A DNA stretch of 40,688 nucleotides. Origin: a virus. A program made the position numbers and the translations under genes. This document shows positions 1-5,147 of the stretch, piece after piece. The DNA is taken from positions 1-40,688 of the IMG/VR virus record IMGVR_UViG_3300022752_000155; one strand, written 5' to 3'. Position 1 is the stretch's first letter; each line of letters begins with the position of its first letter. The notes under the pieces were generated by a model, which was not told the DNA's origin, made no database searches, and saw only the letters and a program-made list of their open reading frames with translations.

Positions 1-110
1 TAACATAATAGATCTGGCGTACCAAAACCGCTTAAATTTTCTAGCCTTGTGAAGCTAATGTTTGGCATAAATTTCTTAACTTCATGCCAGAATTTTGTCT
101 CGGGTTTCAA
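1..110 (-). CDS. VRR-NUC-like endonuclease, N-terminus only
   Basis: Thirty-six codons run off the left edge. The visible peptide begins KPETKFWHEVKK and contains TRLEN and SGFGTPDLLC. A FW..VK start, an R(I/L)EN segment and G(T/I)PDL are typical of the small phage VRR-NUC (PD-(D/E)XK) nucleases; the PD supplies the first catalytic Asp. The (D/E)XK part lies outside the window. There is no ATG between the upstream in-frame stop at 131-129 and the conserved start, so the TTG at 110-108 is the likely initiator. It follows the 78-aa gene by 5 bases. Such enzymes usually act on branched or replicative DNA. Family call from a short fragment. Confidence 0.6.
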   Translation of the reverse strand, partial: MKPETKFWHEVKKFMPNISFTRLENLSGFGTPDLLC

Positions 111-115
111 GCTAA

Positions 116-352
116 CTACACTATTTGATTAGAGCGTATAACTTTAGACATTTTGTGTTTTTCTTTTTCAGTTTTTAACACAATTCTATGGGTTTCAGTT
201 TTACCAATAAGCATGTTTTCCATTAATCTTATCTCTGTAATGTCATGCAAATCACCATTAGGCATTTGAACTTGTATTCTTGCATTACCAGCAACTTCAG
301 ATTTTTTAATAAACCTTTCTAATACTGTTAATAATGTCTTTCCGTGTATCAT
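116..352 (-). CDS. Small phage protein of unknown function (78 aa)
   Basis: Not recognised. The N-terminal third is probably helical (LLTVLERFIKK) and the middle alternates in beta fashion (ARIQVQMPNG, then DITEIRLMENM), ending in a basic tail. The ATG lies just downstream of a 10-bp hairpin and of the divergent intergenic region it shares with the terminase gene. The partial nuclease follows, so the two probably share a transcript. Coding status is supported by tight packing and the absence of a competing frame. Confidence 0.6.
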   Translation of the reverse strand: MIHGKTLLTVLERFIKKSEVAGNARIQVQMPNGDLHDITEIRLMENMLIGKTETHRIVLKTEKEKHKMSKVIRSNQIV

Positions 353-361
353 AATTTATGT

Positions 362-393
362 GACTAGCTGACAATGGAGATAATCAGCTAGTC
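362..393. promoter_or_regulatory. 10-bp stem-loop in the 5' leader of the 78-aa gene
   Basis: GACTAGCTGA (362-371) pairs perfectly with TCAGCTAGTC (384-393) around a 12-base loop. On the minus strand the stem ends 9 bases before the ATG at 352, so it would fold in the leader of that mRNA. No T-run follows on either strand, which argues against a simple terminator. A translational control hairpin or protein-binding site is possible; the function is inference. Confidence 0.4.
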
Positions 394-453
394 CTAAAAG
401 TAATTAGGGATCAGTATCTGGGAGTAAAAATCTTTCATTCCCTCGTAAGCCAT
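394..453 (-). CDS. Possible 19-codon micro-ORF upstream of the 78-aa gene
   Basis: An ATG at 453 opens 19 codons beginning MAYEGMKDFY, with ordinary-looking amino-acid use, and stops immediately before the hairpin at 362-393. GGG lies directly before the ATG but no properly spaced ribosome-binding site is visible. It sits just downstream of a possible minus-strand promoter. It could be a leader peptide or chance. Confidence 0.2.
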   Translation of the reverse strand: MAYEGMKDFYSQILIPNYF

Positions 454-459
454 CCCTGA

Positions 460-492
460 TTGACTTTTAGCCAAAATTAACTTAAATGTCAA
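460..492. promoter_or_regulatory. Inward-facing TTGACT/TGTCAA pair, candidate divergent promoter
   Basis: On the plus strand TTGACT (460-465) is followed after 17 bases by TAAATG (483-488), just ahead of the terminase ATG. On the minus strand TTGACA (492-487) is followed after 17 bases by TAAAAG (469-464). The -35-like boxes are good and the -10-like boxes are poor. The same arrangement recurs at 13405-13441 between the other divergent gene pair, so the TTGAC...GTCAA pair may instead be an operator. Confidence 0.35.
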
Positions 493-496
493 GTTT

Positions 497-1114
497 ATGG
501 GATTACCAAAGAAATTAACAGAAATGCAAATGAAATTTGCATATGAAATAGTAACTAACGAAGGCAGAAAAACTGCAACTGAATGTGCTATTGATGCAGG
601 TTATGAAAAAGACTGTGCTGTTGTTACGGCTAGCAAATTACAAAACCCAAAATTATATCCATTAGTTGTTCAATACATTGGAGAACTTAGAGCTGAATAC
701 CAAAAGAAATATGATGTTACATTTGAACGCCATATAACAGAACTTGCCAAACTTAGAGATGAATCAAGAAATAAAGGTGCATGGTCAGCAGCCATCAATG
801 CTGAGGTTGCAAGAGGTAAAGCCGCAGGATTGTATATTGAACAGAAAATTATACGAACAGGTAAGTTAGAAGATTTATCAGCTGATGAATTAGAAAATAG
901 ATTAAAAGAAATTATGGAAGATTACAAACCACTTCTTGAGGGTGTTGAAGTTAAAGATCTTGAGGAAGATGTTAAGTCTAGACAGAAAAAAATTAGACTT
1001 GGTAAACCTCAACAACCCAAAAAGAAGGATGTGATGGAAGTTAACTATTCGTCTTCGTCCTCATCTTCATCATCAGACCAGTCTTCCGGTCCATCAGAAT
1101 CAGAATCACACTGA
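497..1114 (+). CDS. terS: Terminase small subunit
   Basis: DNA-recognition subunit of the packaging motor. The N-terminus (LTEMQMKFAYEIVTNEGRKTATECAIDAGY as consecutive helices, about residues 7-36) is the helix-turn-helix of the Terminase_2 type, followed by ASKLQNPK and a helical central oligomerisation region (residues 60-110). Length (205 aa) suits the family. The C-terminus is odd: a lysine-rich stretch and then an almost pure serine tract with SDQSSGPSESESH, and these last 23 codons lie antisense to the acidic C-terminus of the convergent 58-aa gene. The real end of the folded protein is probably near residue 180. The large subunit is not in the window. Start: the first ATG, preceded by no clear ribosome-binding site. 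Confidence 0.85.
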   Translation: MGLPKKLTEMQMKFAYEIVTNEGRKTATECAIDAGYEKDCAVVTASKLQNPKLYPLVVQYIGELRAEYQKKYDVTFERHITELAKLRDESRNKGAWSAAINAEVARGKAAGLYIEQKIIRTGKLEDLSADELENRLKEIMEDYKPLLEGVEVKDLEEDVKSRQKKIRLGKPQQPKKKDVMEVNYSSSSSSSSSDQSSGPSESESH

Positions 1115-1221
1115 CATTGATTGTCTTCTAGATCTTGAGCTTTATCTCTAAGGATATCAATATCTTCTTGAATTCTATCCATAATGTCTTGAATAGACTC
1201 AGTTTTTTTCTTCTTTGCCAT
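1045..1221 (-). CDS. Acidic 58-aa microprotein antisense to the terS 3' end
   Basis: Begins MAKKKKTES, continues as a charged amphipathic helix (residues 9-34, heptad-like IQDIMDRIQEDIDIL), then a CQC pair and an Asp/Glu tail ending SDDEDEDEDE. The start overlaps the end of the 89-aa gene by 23 bases, as is usual here, and the stop lies inside terS on the other strand. The basic head and acidic tail look like a real protein and would suit a DNA-mimic or protein-binding factor, but no family is recognised. The 70-bp convergent overlap explains why the terS frame ends in serine: the GAT/GAA/GAC-rich strand reads as serine codons in antisense. Confidence 0.65.
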   Translation of the reverse strand: MAKKKKTESIQDIMDRIQEDIDILRDKAQDLEDNQCQCDSDSDGPEDWSDDEDEDEDE

Positions 1222-1468
1222 TGATTTTCTCCATTGTTTTGATGTTATTTGCTGGAATTACAGTTCTATCTCCAAATGTAATTTCGCCTAGATTGTCTAT
1301 CTCATAGCTAGAAAATATCCAAACATAATCTTTAGTCTTTCTATAAATAAAACCAATTGAAATACAATGACTTACGTCCATACGATCAAATTCTACATCT
1401 GTAGCCCAACCTGAATCGCTACAAATATCTTCCCATTCTATTCTGAATAACTCGTATTTGAACTTCAT
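1199..1468 (-). CDS. Conserved-type small phage protein (89 aa)
   Basis: Pattern IEWEDICSDSGW near the N-terminus, HCISIGFIYR in the middle, then WIFSSYEID and GDRTVIPANNIKTM near the C-terminus. This layout of an IEW-D-S-GW start, an SxGF strand and a GDR..IP..I end is, from memory, that of small proteins found in many phages without assigned function. An AGGGGA ribosome-binding site sits a few bases before the ATG. It is the first gene downstream of the 250-bp motif-rich region and leads into the 58-aa gene. Confidence 0.7.
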   Translation of the reverse strand: MKFKYELFRIEWEDICSDSGWATDVEFDRMDVSHCISIGFIYRKTKDYVWIFSSYEIDNLGEITFGDRTVIPANNIKTMEKINGKEEKN

Positions 1469-1530
1469 TCCCCTATATAGAGTTATTCTATATCTTTTGA
1501 AATATAATTACGCCAAAAGTTTTAAAAAAT

Positions 1531-1609
1531 CTGTCAACTTTGTCAAATATACATATTATCCTTATATACCAATGATTCTGGCTTGACAGTTTCTTGACAG
1601 AGTTGACAG
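1531..1609. repeat. Inverted 16-bp repeat with direct TTGACAG repeats
   Basis: CTGTCAACTTTGTCAA (1531-1546) is the reverse complement, with one mismatch, of TTGACAGAGTTGACAG (1594-1609); 47 AT-rich bases lie between. TTGACAG is also present as direct copies at 1583, 1594 and 1603. Each arm holds two copies, so it looks like two paired operator half-site clusters or a large cruciform. Confidence 0.6.
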
Positions 1610-1632
1610 TTTTGAAAAGGAAGTCATATAAA
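1603..1632 (+). promoter_or_regulatory. Candidate sigma70-type promoter
   Basis: TTGACA (1603-1608), 18-base spacer, TATAAA (1627-1632). Nothing on the plus strand downstream is a recognisable gene, so a transcript from here would be a small RNA or antisense to the exonuclease gene. It overlaps the repeat cluster, so the -35 match may be a by-product of the repeats. Confidence 0.3.
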
Positions 1633-1695
1633 TCAATGGGTTATTTGGTTTCAAATCTGTCAAGTCGCAAAAACACTGCATAAATGCTCATTTTT

Positions 1696-1717
1696 ATTGT
1701 GGCAAAATTGTGGCAAA
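1696..1717. repeat. 11-bp tandem repeat beside the exonuclease stop
   Basis: ATTGTGGCAAA occurs twice back to back, followed by ATTATG. On the minus strand it lies just past the TAA of the exonuclease gene. Tandem 11-bp (about one helical turn) copies are typical of protein-binding arm sites; no integrase gene is seen in the window. Confidence 0.55.
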
Positions 1718-1718
1718 A

Positions 1719-2402
1719 TTATGATTTATTTGTGTTTTGATAGTATTTGTCCACCCTCTCAAGCCATTTCCACTTGTATTCACGAAATTGTGAACCATTA
1801 ATTATAAATCTTTGGAAGAAATTATCTGGTGTAACCATCAGTATAACGCCTTGTTCTATATTAGTTCTATGTACATAATCATGAGCTGTCGCATACGCCG
1901 CTAGCTGCAACTTATAATCTTCTATCCACTCGTCTTTTTTTGGCTTATTTGACTGTTTAAAGTCCACAATACTGTCTCTACCTTGATATATTCCACACAG
2001 ATCAGTAGCTCCTGCATATAGGCCTGGATAATGTAATACAACTTCACTTCCCCATATTTCATGCAAATCAGGTAAACCCTTGTCTATTATCGTTTTAGCC
2101 ATGCTCTCAGCCTCTCGCCCCTCGCTGCTCAGGTCTAGTAGCCCGCCACCATTGATATGATGTTCTAAATACGTGTGCATTGCAGTGCCACGTTTTGCCG
2201 CTTGATTCTTAATTTCATCTGCTTTAGAATCTCCGACCTTTAATTTCCATTTAGCTAAAGATTCTCGCTTCTCGTCGCTCGCTGTAGCAGCTAGAATTGT
2301 GGTCACAGAAGGGAGCTTCTCGTCTCCAACCTCATAGTGCCTTTCATCCTTAATCAAAGATTTAACAGAACTTGGGTACTCGTATAATCTATTCCATTTC
2401 AT
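1719..2402 (-). CDS. PD-(D/E)XK exonuclease (Cas4/MGME1-like)
   Basis: Has the layout of phage exonucleases related to RecB, Cas4 and MGME1: LPSVTTILAAT near the N-terminus, AAKRGTAMHTYLEHHI (about residues 68-83), WGSEVVLHYPGLYAGATDL with the first catalytic acidic residues, IVDFKQS giving the D-x-K, and DYKLQLAAYATA as the Q/Y helix. It would resect or process DNA ends in recombination and replication. Its ATG overlaps the stop of the LAGLIDADG gene (2399-2402), so the homing gene is translationally coupled to it and not inserted within it. Confidence 0.78.
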   Translation of the reverse strand: MKWNRLYEYPSSVKSLIKDERHYEVGDEKLPSVTTILAATASDEKRESLAKWKLKVGDSKADEIKNQAAKRGTAMHTYLEHHINGGGLLDLSSEGREAESMAKTIIDKGLPDLHEIWGSEVVLHYPGLYAGATDLCGIYQGRDSIVDFKQSNKPKKDEWIEDYKLQLAAYATAHDYVHRTNIEQGVILMVTPDNFFQRFIINGSQFREYKWKWLERVDKYYQNTNKS

Positions 2403-2800
2403 TTTATTCTTGGCTTTCCAACTCTTGTTTCATAATAATTAATTATCTCACCGGCGACTCTTTTTTTATTAACCTCTCTAAGATAAGGATATATGATCTT
2501 TGCAACTTTATATGCATTTTGATAAGATACAATCCATCGAGCTATTTGTTTACATTGAGTTCCTGTTGCTGTTTTTCTTGGTTTATCTAAATAAATATAT
2601 CCAGTTTGGAATGTTTTTATCATTTGTTCTATTAATAAAATATCGGTATTGGTAACTTCTATTTTAGGCATGTAACAATTGTAAACTTTTCCTAATGAAT
2701 TTTTTTTAGGATGTTTATATAATTTTACACTACCTTCACCATCAATGAATCCAGCCCAATACGATAAATCTGTTTCTTTTATGTTGGTATTAATTGTCAT
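2399..2800 (-). CDS. LAGLIDADG homing endonuclease (single motif)
   Basis: WAGFIDGEGSV (residues 15-25) is the LAGLIDADG helix with the metal-binding acidic residue, followed by family features (IEVTNTDILLIEQMIKTF) and WIVSYQNAYKVAKIIYPYL. At 133 aa with one motif it would act as a homodimer. It stands free, joined by 4-base overlaps to a micropeptide upstream and the exonuclease downstream; no intron or intein is visible around it. Such genes spread by cutting alleles without them, and the target is probably in the neighbourhood of the exonuclease gene. Confidence 0.82.
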   Translation of the reverse strand: MTINTNIKETDLSYWAGFIDGEGSVKLYKHPKKNSLGKVYNCYMPKIEVTNTDILLIEQMIKTFQTGYIYLDKPRKTATGTQCKQIARWIVSYQNAYKVAKIIYPYLREVNKKRVAGEIINYYETRVGKPRIK

Positions 2801-2859
2801 AGTCGAGTGACTGCAAACCAGATTAATACAGCTATGATAATTACAATGATAAAACTCAT
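2797..2859 (-). CDS. 20-aa single-helix membrane micropeptide
   Basis: ATG at 2859 follows GGAGA by a good distance and overlaps the preceding stop (TAATG); its TGA overlaps the next ATG (ATGA). The peptide MSFIIVIIIAVLIWFAVTRL is one transmembrane helix with a positively charged end. Position, ribosome-binding site and coupling support translation. Function unknown; membrane insertion, host-membrane interference or a coupling leader are possible. Confidence 0.45.
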   Translation of the reverse strand: MSFIIVIIIAVLIWFAVTRL

Positions 2860-3119
2860 TAATGTAGTCTCCTAACCATAAAAGGCTCTATTTTCTTAGC
2901 GTTTTTAACAACGGTTTTTAACATGTCCTTAAATTCATTTTCACTTAATATGGTTTTATAAAGTCTAAACGACAGCGCAACCATTGTAGAGGCCACAATC
3001 TGAGCATCATCATATTTAACAACGGTATCTAACATACGATCAAGTATTTCATCGTAAAGTATTTTTAACCTAGTTTGATCGTTTTTTAATGTTTTTTTAC
3101 CAGTCATTTCTTCCTTCAA
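2859..3119 (-). CDS. Small helical phage protein (86 aa)
   Basis: Predominantly helical: a charged start, then LKILYDEILDRMLDTVV and AQIVASTMVALSFRLYKTIL as amphipathic helices and a basic C-terminus. No family recognised. It may begin at MKEEM or at the internal MTGKK. It overlaps the coiled-coil gene upstream and leads by TAATG into the membrane micropeptide. Confidence 0.6.
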   Translation of the reverse strand: MKEEMTGKKTLKNDQTRLKILYDEILDRMLDTVVKYDDAQIVASTMVALSFRLYKTILSENEFKDMLKTVVKNAKKIEPFMVRRLH

Positions 3120-3264
3120 AGGCTCTTTCTTTTAGTTGTTCACGTAGAAATTCAACGTCTTCTTTTAACATTTCAATTTCCATTGATAATTTATAATTTT
3201 CTTTTTTAAGTCTTTCAATAATCCATTCTAGATCATTGGGGCCTTTATCGTTCGTCTTGCTCAT
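3097..3264 (-). CDS. 55-aa coiled-coil protein
   Basis: Starts MSKTNDKGPN after GGTGA; the frame is open further upstream but that part lies inside the 102-aa gene and reads as a shadow (Leu/Lys/Phe-rich, antisense-like). Residues 12-46 form a heptad coiled coil (WIIERLKKENYKLSMEIEML and LREQLKE). Probably an oligomeric adaptor; function unknown. Overlaps both neighbours by about 20 bases. Confidence 0.55.
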   Translation of the reverse strand: MSKTNDKGPNDLEWIIERLKKENYKLSMEIEMLKEDVEFLREQLKERAFEGRNDW

Positions 3265-3553
3265 ATAATTCACCGGTTTTATAAATATAAGATTGTTCAA
3301 ACAATTCTTTAAATTTAGTGTCATTAACTTTTTCTTTTTCAAGATGAGCAACTTCCCTTTGCAAATAAGATTTTTTATATTTCTCAAAGGCAACTCTTTT
3401 ATTACAAATGGAAATAATATCATTTACCGTAAATGCATAATCCATTTTCTTTTTTGTAGCTCTAACCCTTTTTAAGATTTTATTAAACTCTCTTATAATT
3501 TGATTAGATAATCTTAATTTAAATTGTATTTCATTTAAATCTTTAGTATTCAT
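3245..3553 (-). CDS. Basic helical phage protein (102 aa)
   Basis: Rich in Lys/Arg, with helices FKLRLSNQIIREFNKILKRV and VAFEKYKKSYLQREVAHLEK. No family recognised. Its ATG overlaps the TGA of the 36-aa gene (ATGA), indicating coupling. A nucleic-acid-binding role would fit the charge but is inference. Confidence 0.6.
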   Translation of the reverse strand: MNTKDLNEIQFKLRLSNQIIREFNKILKRVRATKKKMDYAFTVNDIISICNKRVAFEKYKKSYLQREVAHLEKEKVNDTKFKELFEQSYIYKTGELYEQDER

Positions 3554-3660
3554 TTTACTCTCCTTTTCTTTTTTGGTTTTTCTTTACCAAAAGCATCATA
3601 TTTTTTTCTGTATGCTTTTAATAATTTAGCTATTGCTTTTTTATATTGTGTCATAGTCAT
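3550..3660 (-). CDS. 36-aa very basic peptide
   Basis: ATG at 3660 overlaps the stop of the zinc-binding gene (TAATG) and its TGA overlaps the next ATG. About 40 percent of residues are Lys or Arg, ending KEKPKKKRRVK; a short helix (YKKAIAKLLKAYRKKY) precedes. The position inside a chain of coupled genes and an AGG-type site for the next gene within it argue for translation. Probably a nucleic-acid-binding peptide. An alternative ATG lies two codons in. Confidence 0.45.
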   Translation of the reverse strand: MTMTQYKKAIAKLLKAYRKKYDAFGKEKPKKKRRVK

Positions 3661-3833
3661 TAATTTACACTTTTTATTTGTTCAAGATCATTGATTACAT
3701 CATCTGTAATTTCAACTTCACCTTGATTATGACAATACTCACAATCGATCGGTACTTTTTTTCTATCATCATGATTAAATGAATAAACAAATCCATTGCC
3801 ATGACATTTAGGACAAATAATACTACCCTGCAT
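3660..3833 (-). CDS. DnaJ-type zinc-finger peptide (57 aa)
   Basis: CPKCHGNGF (residues 8-16) and CEYCHNQGEV (31-40) form a four-cysteine zinc site of the DnaJ cysteine-rich kind (CxxCxGxG). The frame extends further upstream, but GAGGAG lies seven bases before the ATG at 3833, which fixes the start at MQGSIICPKC. There is no J domain. Single-repeat versions are common in phages and probably bind protein or nucleic acid. Confidence 0.65.
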   Translation of the reverse strand: MQGSIICPKCHGNGFVYSFNHDDRKKVPIDCEYCHNQGEVEITDDVINDLEQIKSVN

Positions 3834-4149
3834 AAACAATCTCCTCATTTTTAACATTCCAAACAATGCCTGATTTTTTTAATTTTTTTAATCGAATCAA
3901 TTCACATACTTTTTTAGATAAGTAATCAGCATCAAAACCTGCAAATTCACAGGCTCTTTTAAAATTACCACTATTGTATATAAACCAATTTTGTGCACTT
4001 TCTTTTATTCTATGAGGCATTGCTTTACTTTCAATGTTTGATAGAGCATCATAAATAGCCTGACAAATTACTGCGCGCCAAAGTTTCTTTTCAGCTGAAT
4101 AATCTCCAGAATCGCTATAAGTTGTATATTTATTTGCTATAGCTTCCAT
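3823..4149 (-). CDS. Conserved-type phage protein (108 aa)
   Basis: Characteristic string YSAEKKLWRAVICQAIYDAL (residues 18-37), then ESAQNWFI and FKRACEFAGFDADYL. From memory this arrangement, an AExxLWxAVI helix followed by a W-F helix and an AG.D.. helix, recurs in phage proteins of unknown function and resembles a helix-turn-helix regulator. It overlaps the ribbon-helix-helix gene by 20 bases and the zinc-finger gene by 11. Confidence 0.7.
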   Translation of the reverse strand: MEAIANKYTTYSDSGDYSAEKKLWRAVICQAIYDALSNIESKAMPHRIKESAQNWFIYNSGNFKRACEFAGFDADYLSKKVCELIRLKKLKKSGIVWNVKNEEIVYAG

Positions 4150-4303
4150 TTAACTTTCTCACTTTCTCATTTACTAACATTTTAACTATTTGGCTACGAC
4201 TTAATTTTAAATCATCATTGACCATTTTAGTTTGTAGTTTAGTAAGTTTTGCGTAAGTGTCATTATCGACAGTTACATTTTTATATTTACTAAAGTCAGT
4301 CAT
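4130..4303 (-). CDS. Ribbon-helix-helix DNA-binding protein (57 aa)
   Basis: A short strand (KYKNVTVDNDTY, residues 6-17), a first helix (AKLTKLQTKMV) and a second helix beginning LSRSQIVKMLVNEKV give the Arc/CopG ribbon-helix-helix plan. AAAGG precedes the ATG at 4303. It is the first gene after the 4331-4366 promoter, so it may regulate itself and perhaps the other TTGACA-type sites. It fills most of what otherwise looks like a gene-free stretch. Confidence 0.68.
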   Translation of the reverse strand: MTDFSKYKNVTVDNDTYAKLTKLQTKMVNDDLKLSRSQIVKMLVNEKVRKLNGSYSK

Positions 4304-4330
4304 TTTAACCTTTCTATTTGTTATGTTTTA

Positions 4331-4366
4331 TATATAGGATATTATATTAACTTAGTCAAGTGTCAA
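4331..4366 (-). promoter_or_regulatory. Sigma70-type promoter for the small-gene cluster
   Basis: Reading the minus strand, TTGACT (4359-4354) is separated by 17 bases from TATATA (4336-4331), with an extra TTGACA (4366-4361) seven bases upstream. The leader to the ribbon-helix-helix ATG would be about 20 bases. The doubled TTGAC motif resembles the arms at 1531-1609. Confidence 0.5.
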
Positions 4367-4367
4367 G

Positions 4368-4502
4368 TTATTGTTTTTTACCCTGACCTCTGTATGCTTT
4401 TCGCGTATTACGTTTATTAGGTTTTTTAGCGTGTCGTCCCGGTCTTTTTTTGTTGGTTTGCTTTATAAAAGCACCCGAACCGTTACTTATCTTTCTCGCC
4501 AT
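4368..4502 (-). CDS. 44-aa basic conserved-type phage peptide
   Basis: Starts MARKISNGSG, then KKRPGRHAKKPNKR and ends KAYRGQGKKQ. The RPGRHAKKPN...YRGQG signature is, from memory, that of a tiny basic protein recurrent in marine phages. It overlaps the zinc-ribbon gene by 20 bases at its start and stops two bases before the TTGACA of the next promoter. RNA- or DNA-binding by charge; function unknown. Confidence 0.62.
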   Translation of the reverse strand: MARKISNGSGAFIKQTNKKRPGRHAKKPNKRNTRKAYRGQGKKQ

Positions 4503-4689
4503 AAATTAAATCTTCTGGTTTTTTATTAATAGGTAAATATTTAATAACTCCATTAACATGTTGTTTTAATTCTTCTCCACAACTTGTGCATTTATAAATA
4601 TTATCTAATACGGATACTAACGCTGTAAGTTCTTTACAACTTGGACAAATACCATGAACAATTAATGATTCAATGACTAAATTTTTCAT
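4483..4689 (-). CDS. Zinc-ribbon protein (68 aa)
   Basis: CPSC (residues 15-18) and CTSCGEEL (34-41) form a classic zinc ribbon, with 15 residues between the knuckles. The N-terminus is a hydrophobic strand and the C-terminus VNGVIKYLP is extended. Begins with ATGA overlap at the end of the M15 gene. Such phage ribbons are thought to bind nucleic acid or RNA polymerase; here the partner is unknown. Confidence 0.68.
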   Translation of the reverse strand: MKNLVIESLIVHGICPSCKELTALVSVLDNIYKCTSCGEELKQHVNGVIKYLPINKKPEDLIYGEKDK

Positions 4690-5147
4690 TCCATTGGAGA
4701 ATATACAATTCTTCCTAAAAATTTACTAGTTCTTAAATATTGTTTTCTATTACCATCTTCATCATTATAGCTGCAATGAACCCATCCTGAGTTAGGGTCG
4801 TCAGGGTTCCAAAATTCTAATATACATTGATCGTAATCAAGATTTTTAACACACCAATCGGCTAATTCTTTATTATGTACACCAAATATTTCAAAATCTG
4901 CTGCTTGCCCCTTCGTGTGTTGACTCTTGCTGCTCGATCCTATCGCCTCGCATAAAGCTGATGATCGGTAGCCGGAAGATATAGAGACTGGCATTTTAAA
5001 ATGATTTCTAATTGGTTGTAATATATTTTTACAAAGTAAAATTAAATTAGTTACATGCTCATCGTTTGGTTCATTTTTAATTCCTAAACGAATAGCTTCT
5101 TGTGATTTGGTTAATTCATCCAATGTAAAATTTTCACTTAGTAACAT
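4686..5147 (-). CDS. M15-family peptidase (endolysin)
   Basis: Zinc D,D-peptidase of the Peptidase_M15_3 type that cuts peptidoglycan peptides. Residues FTLDELTKSQEA at the start are the family entry; SGYRS (58-62), SQHTKGQAADFE with H77 and D84, and WVHCSY with H124 supply the zinc ligands. Full length for the family (153 aa) with no separate binding domain and no signal peptide, so export needs a holin or another route. It overlaps the Bax-like gene by 14 bases: two cell-wall enzymes in one coupled unit. Confidence 0.88.
   Translation of the reverse strand: MLLSENFTLDELTKSQEAIRLGIKNEPNDEHVTNLILLCKNILQPIRNHFKMPVSISSGYRSSALCEAIGSSSKSQHTKGQAADFEIFGVHNKELADWCVKNLDYDQCILEFWNPDDPNSGWVHCSYNDEDGNRKQYLRTSKFLGRIVYSPME

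Larger units (their letters stand above)
1469..1718. other. Motif-rich non-coding region
   Basis: The longest gene-free stretch in an otherwise packed window. It holds six TTGACA/TGTCAA heptamer-like motifs (at 1532, 1541, 1583, 1594, 1603 and 1658), an imperfect 16-bp inverted repeat, a candidate plus-strand promoter and an 11-bp tandem repeat next to the exonuclease stop. No tRNA, no ORF with a ribosome-binding site and no obvious terminator is seen. It could be an operator region, a replication origin or a recombination site. Confidence 0.5.

Noticed and set aside
1640-1694. 16-codon minus-strand ORF in the 250-bp non-coding region
   Set aside because: It has no ribosome-binding site and no neighbour coupling, so it is probably chance.
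1696-1717. CRISPR-like repeat
   Set aside because: Only two adjacent 11-bp copies with no spacers.
1469-1718. Possible tRNA gene or integration attachment core
   Set aside because: No tRNA-like T-loop or acceptor pairing, and no integrase gene in the window.
3265-3423. Upstream extension of the coiled-coil gene to 108 codons
   Set aside because: This part lies inside the 102-aa gene and is Leu/Lys/Asn-rich like a frame shadow; GGTGA before the ATG at 3264 fixes the shorter start.
3550-3580. PKKKRRV at the end of the 36-aa peptide, like a nuclear localisation signal
   Set aside because: A lysine-rich phage peptide easily gives this by composition; a nuclear signal makes no sense in a bacterial host.
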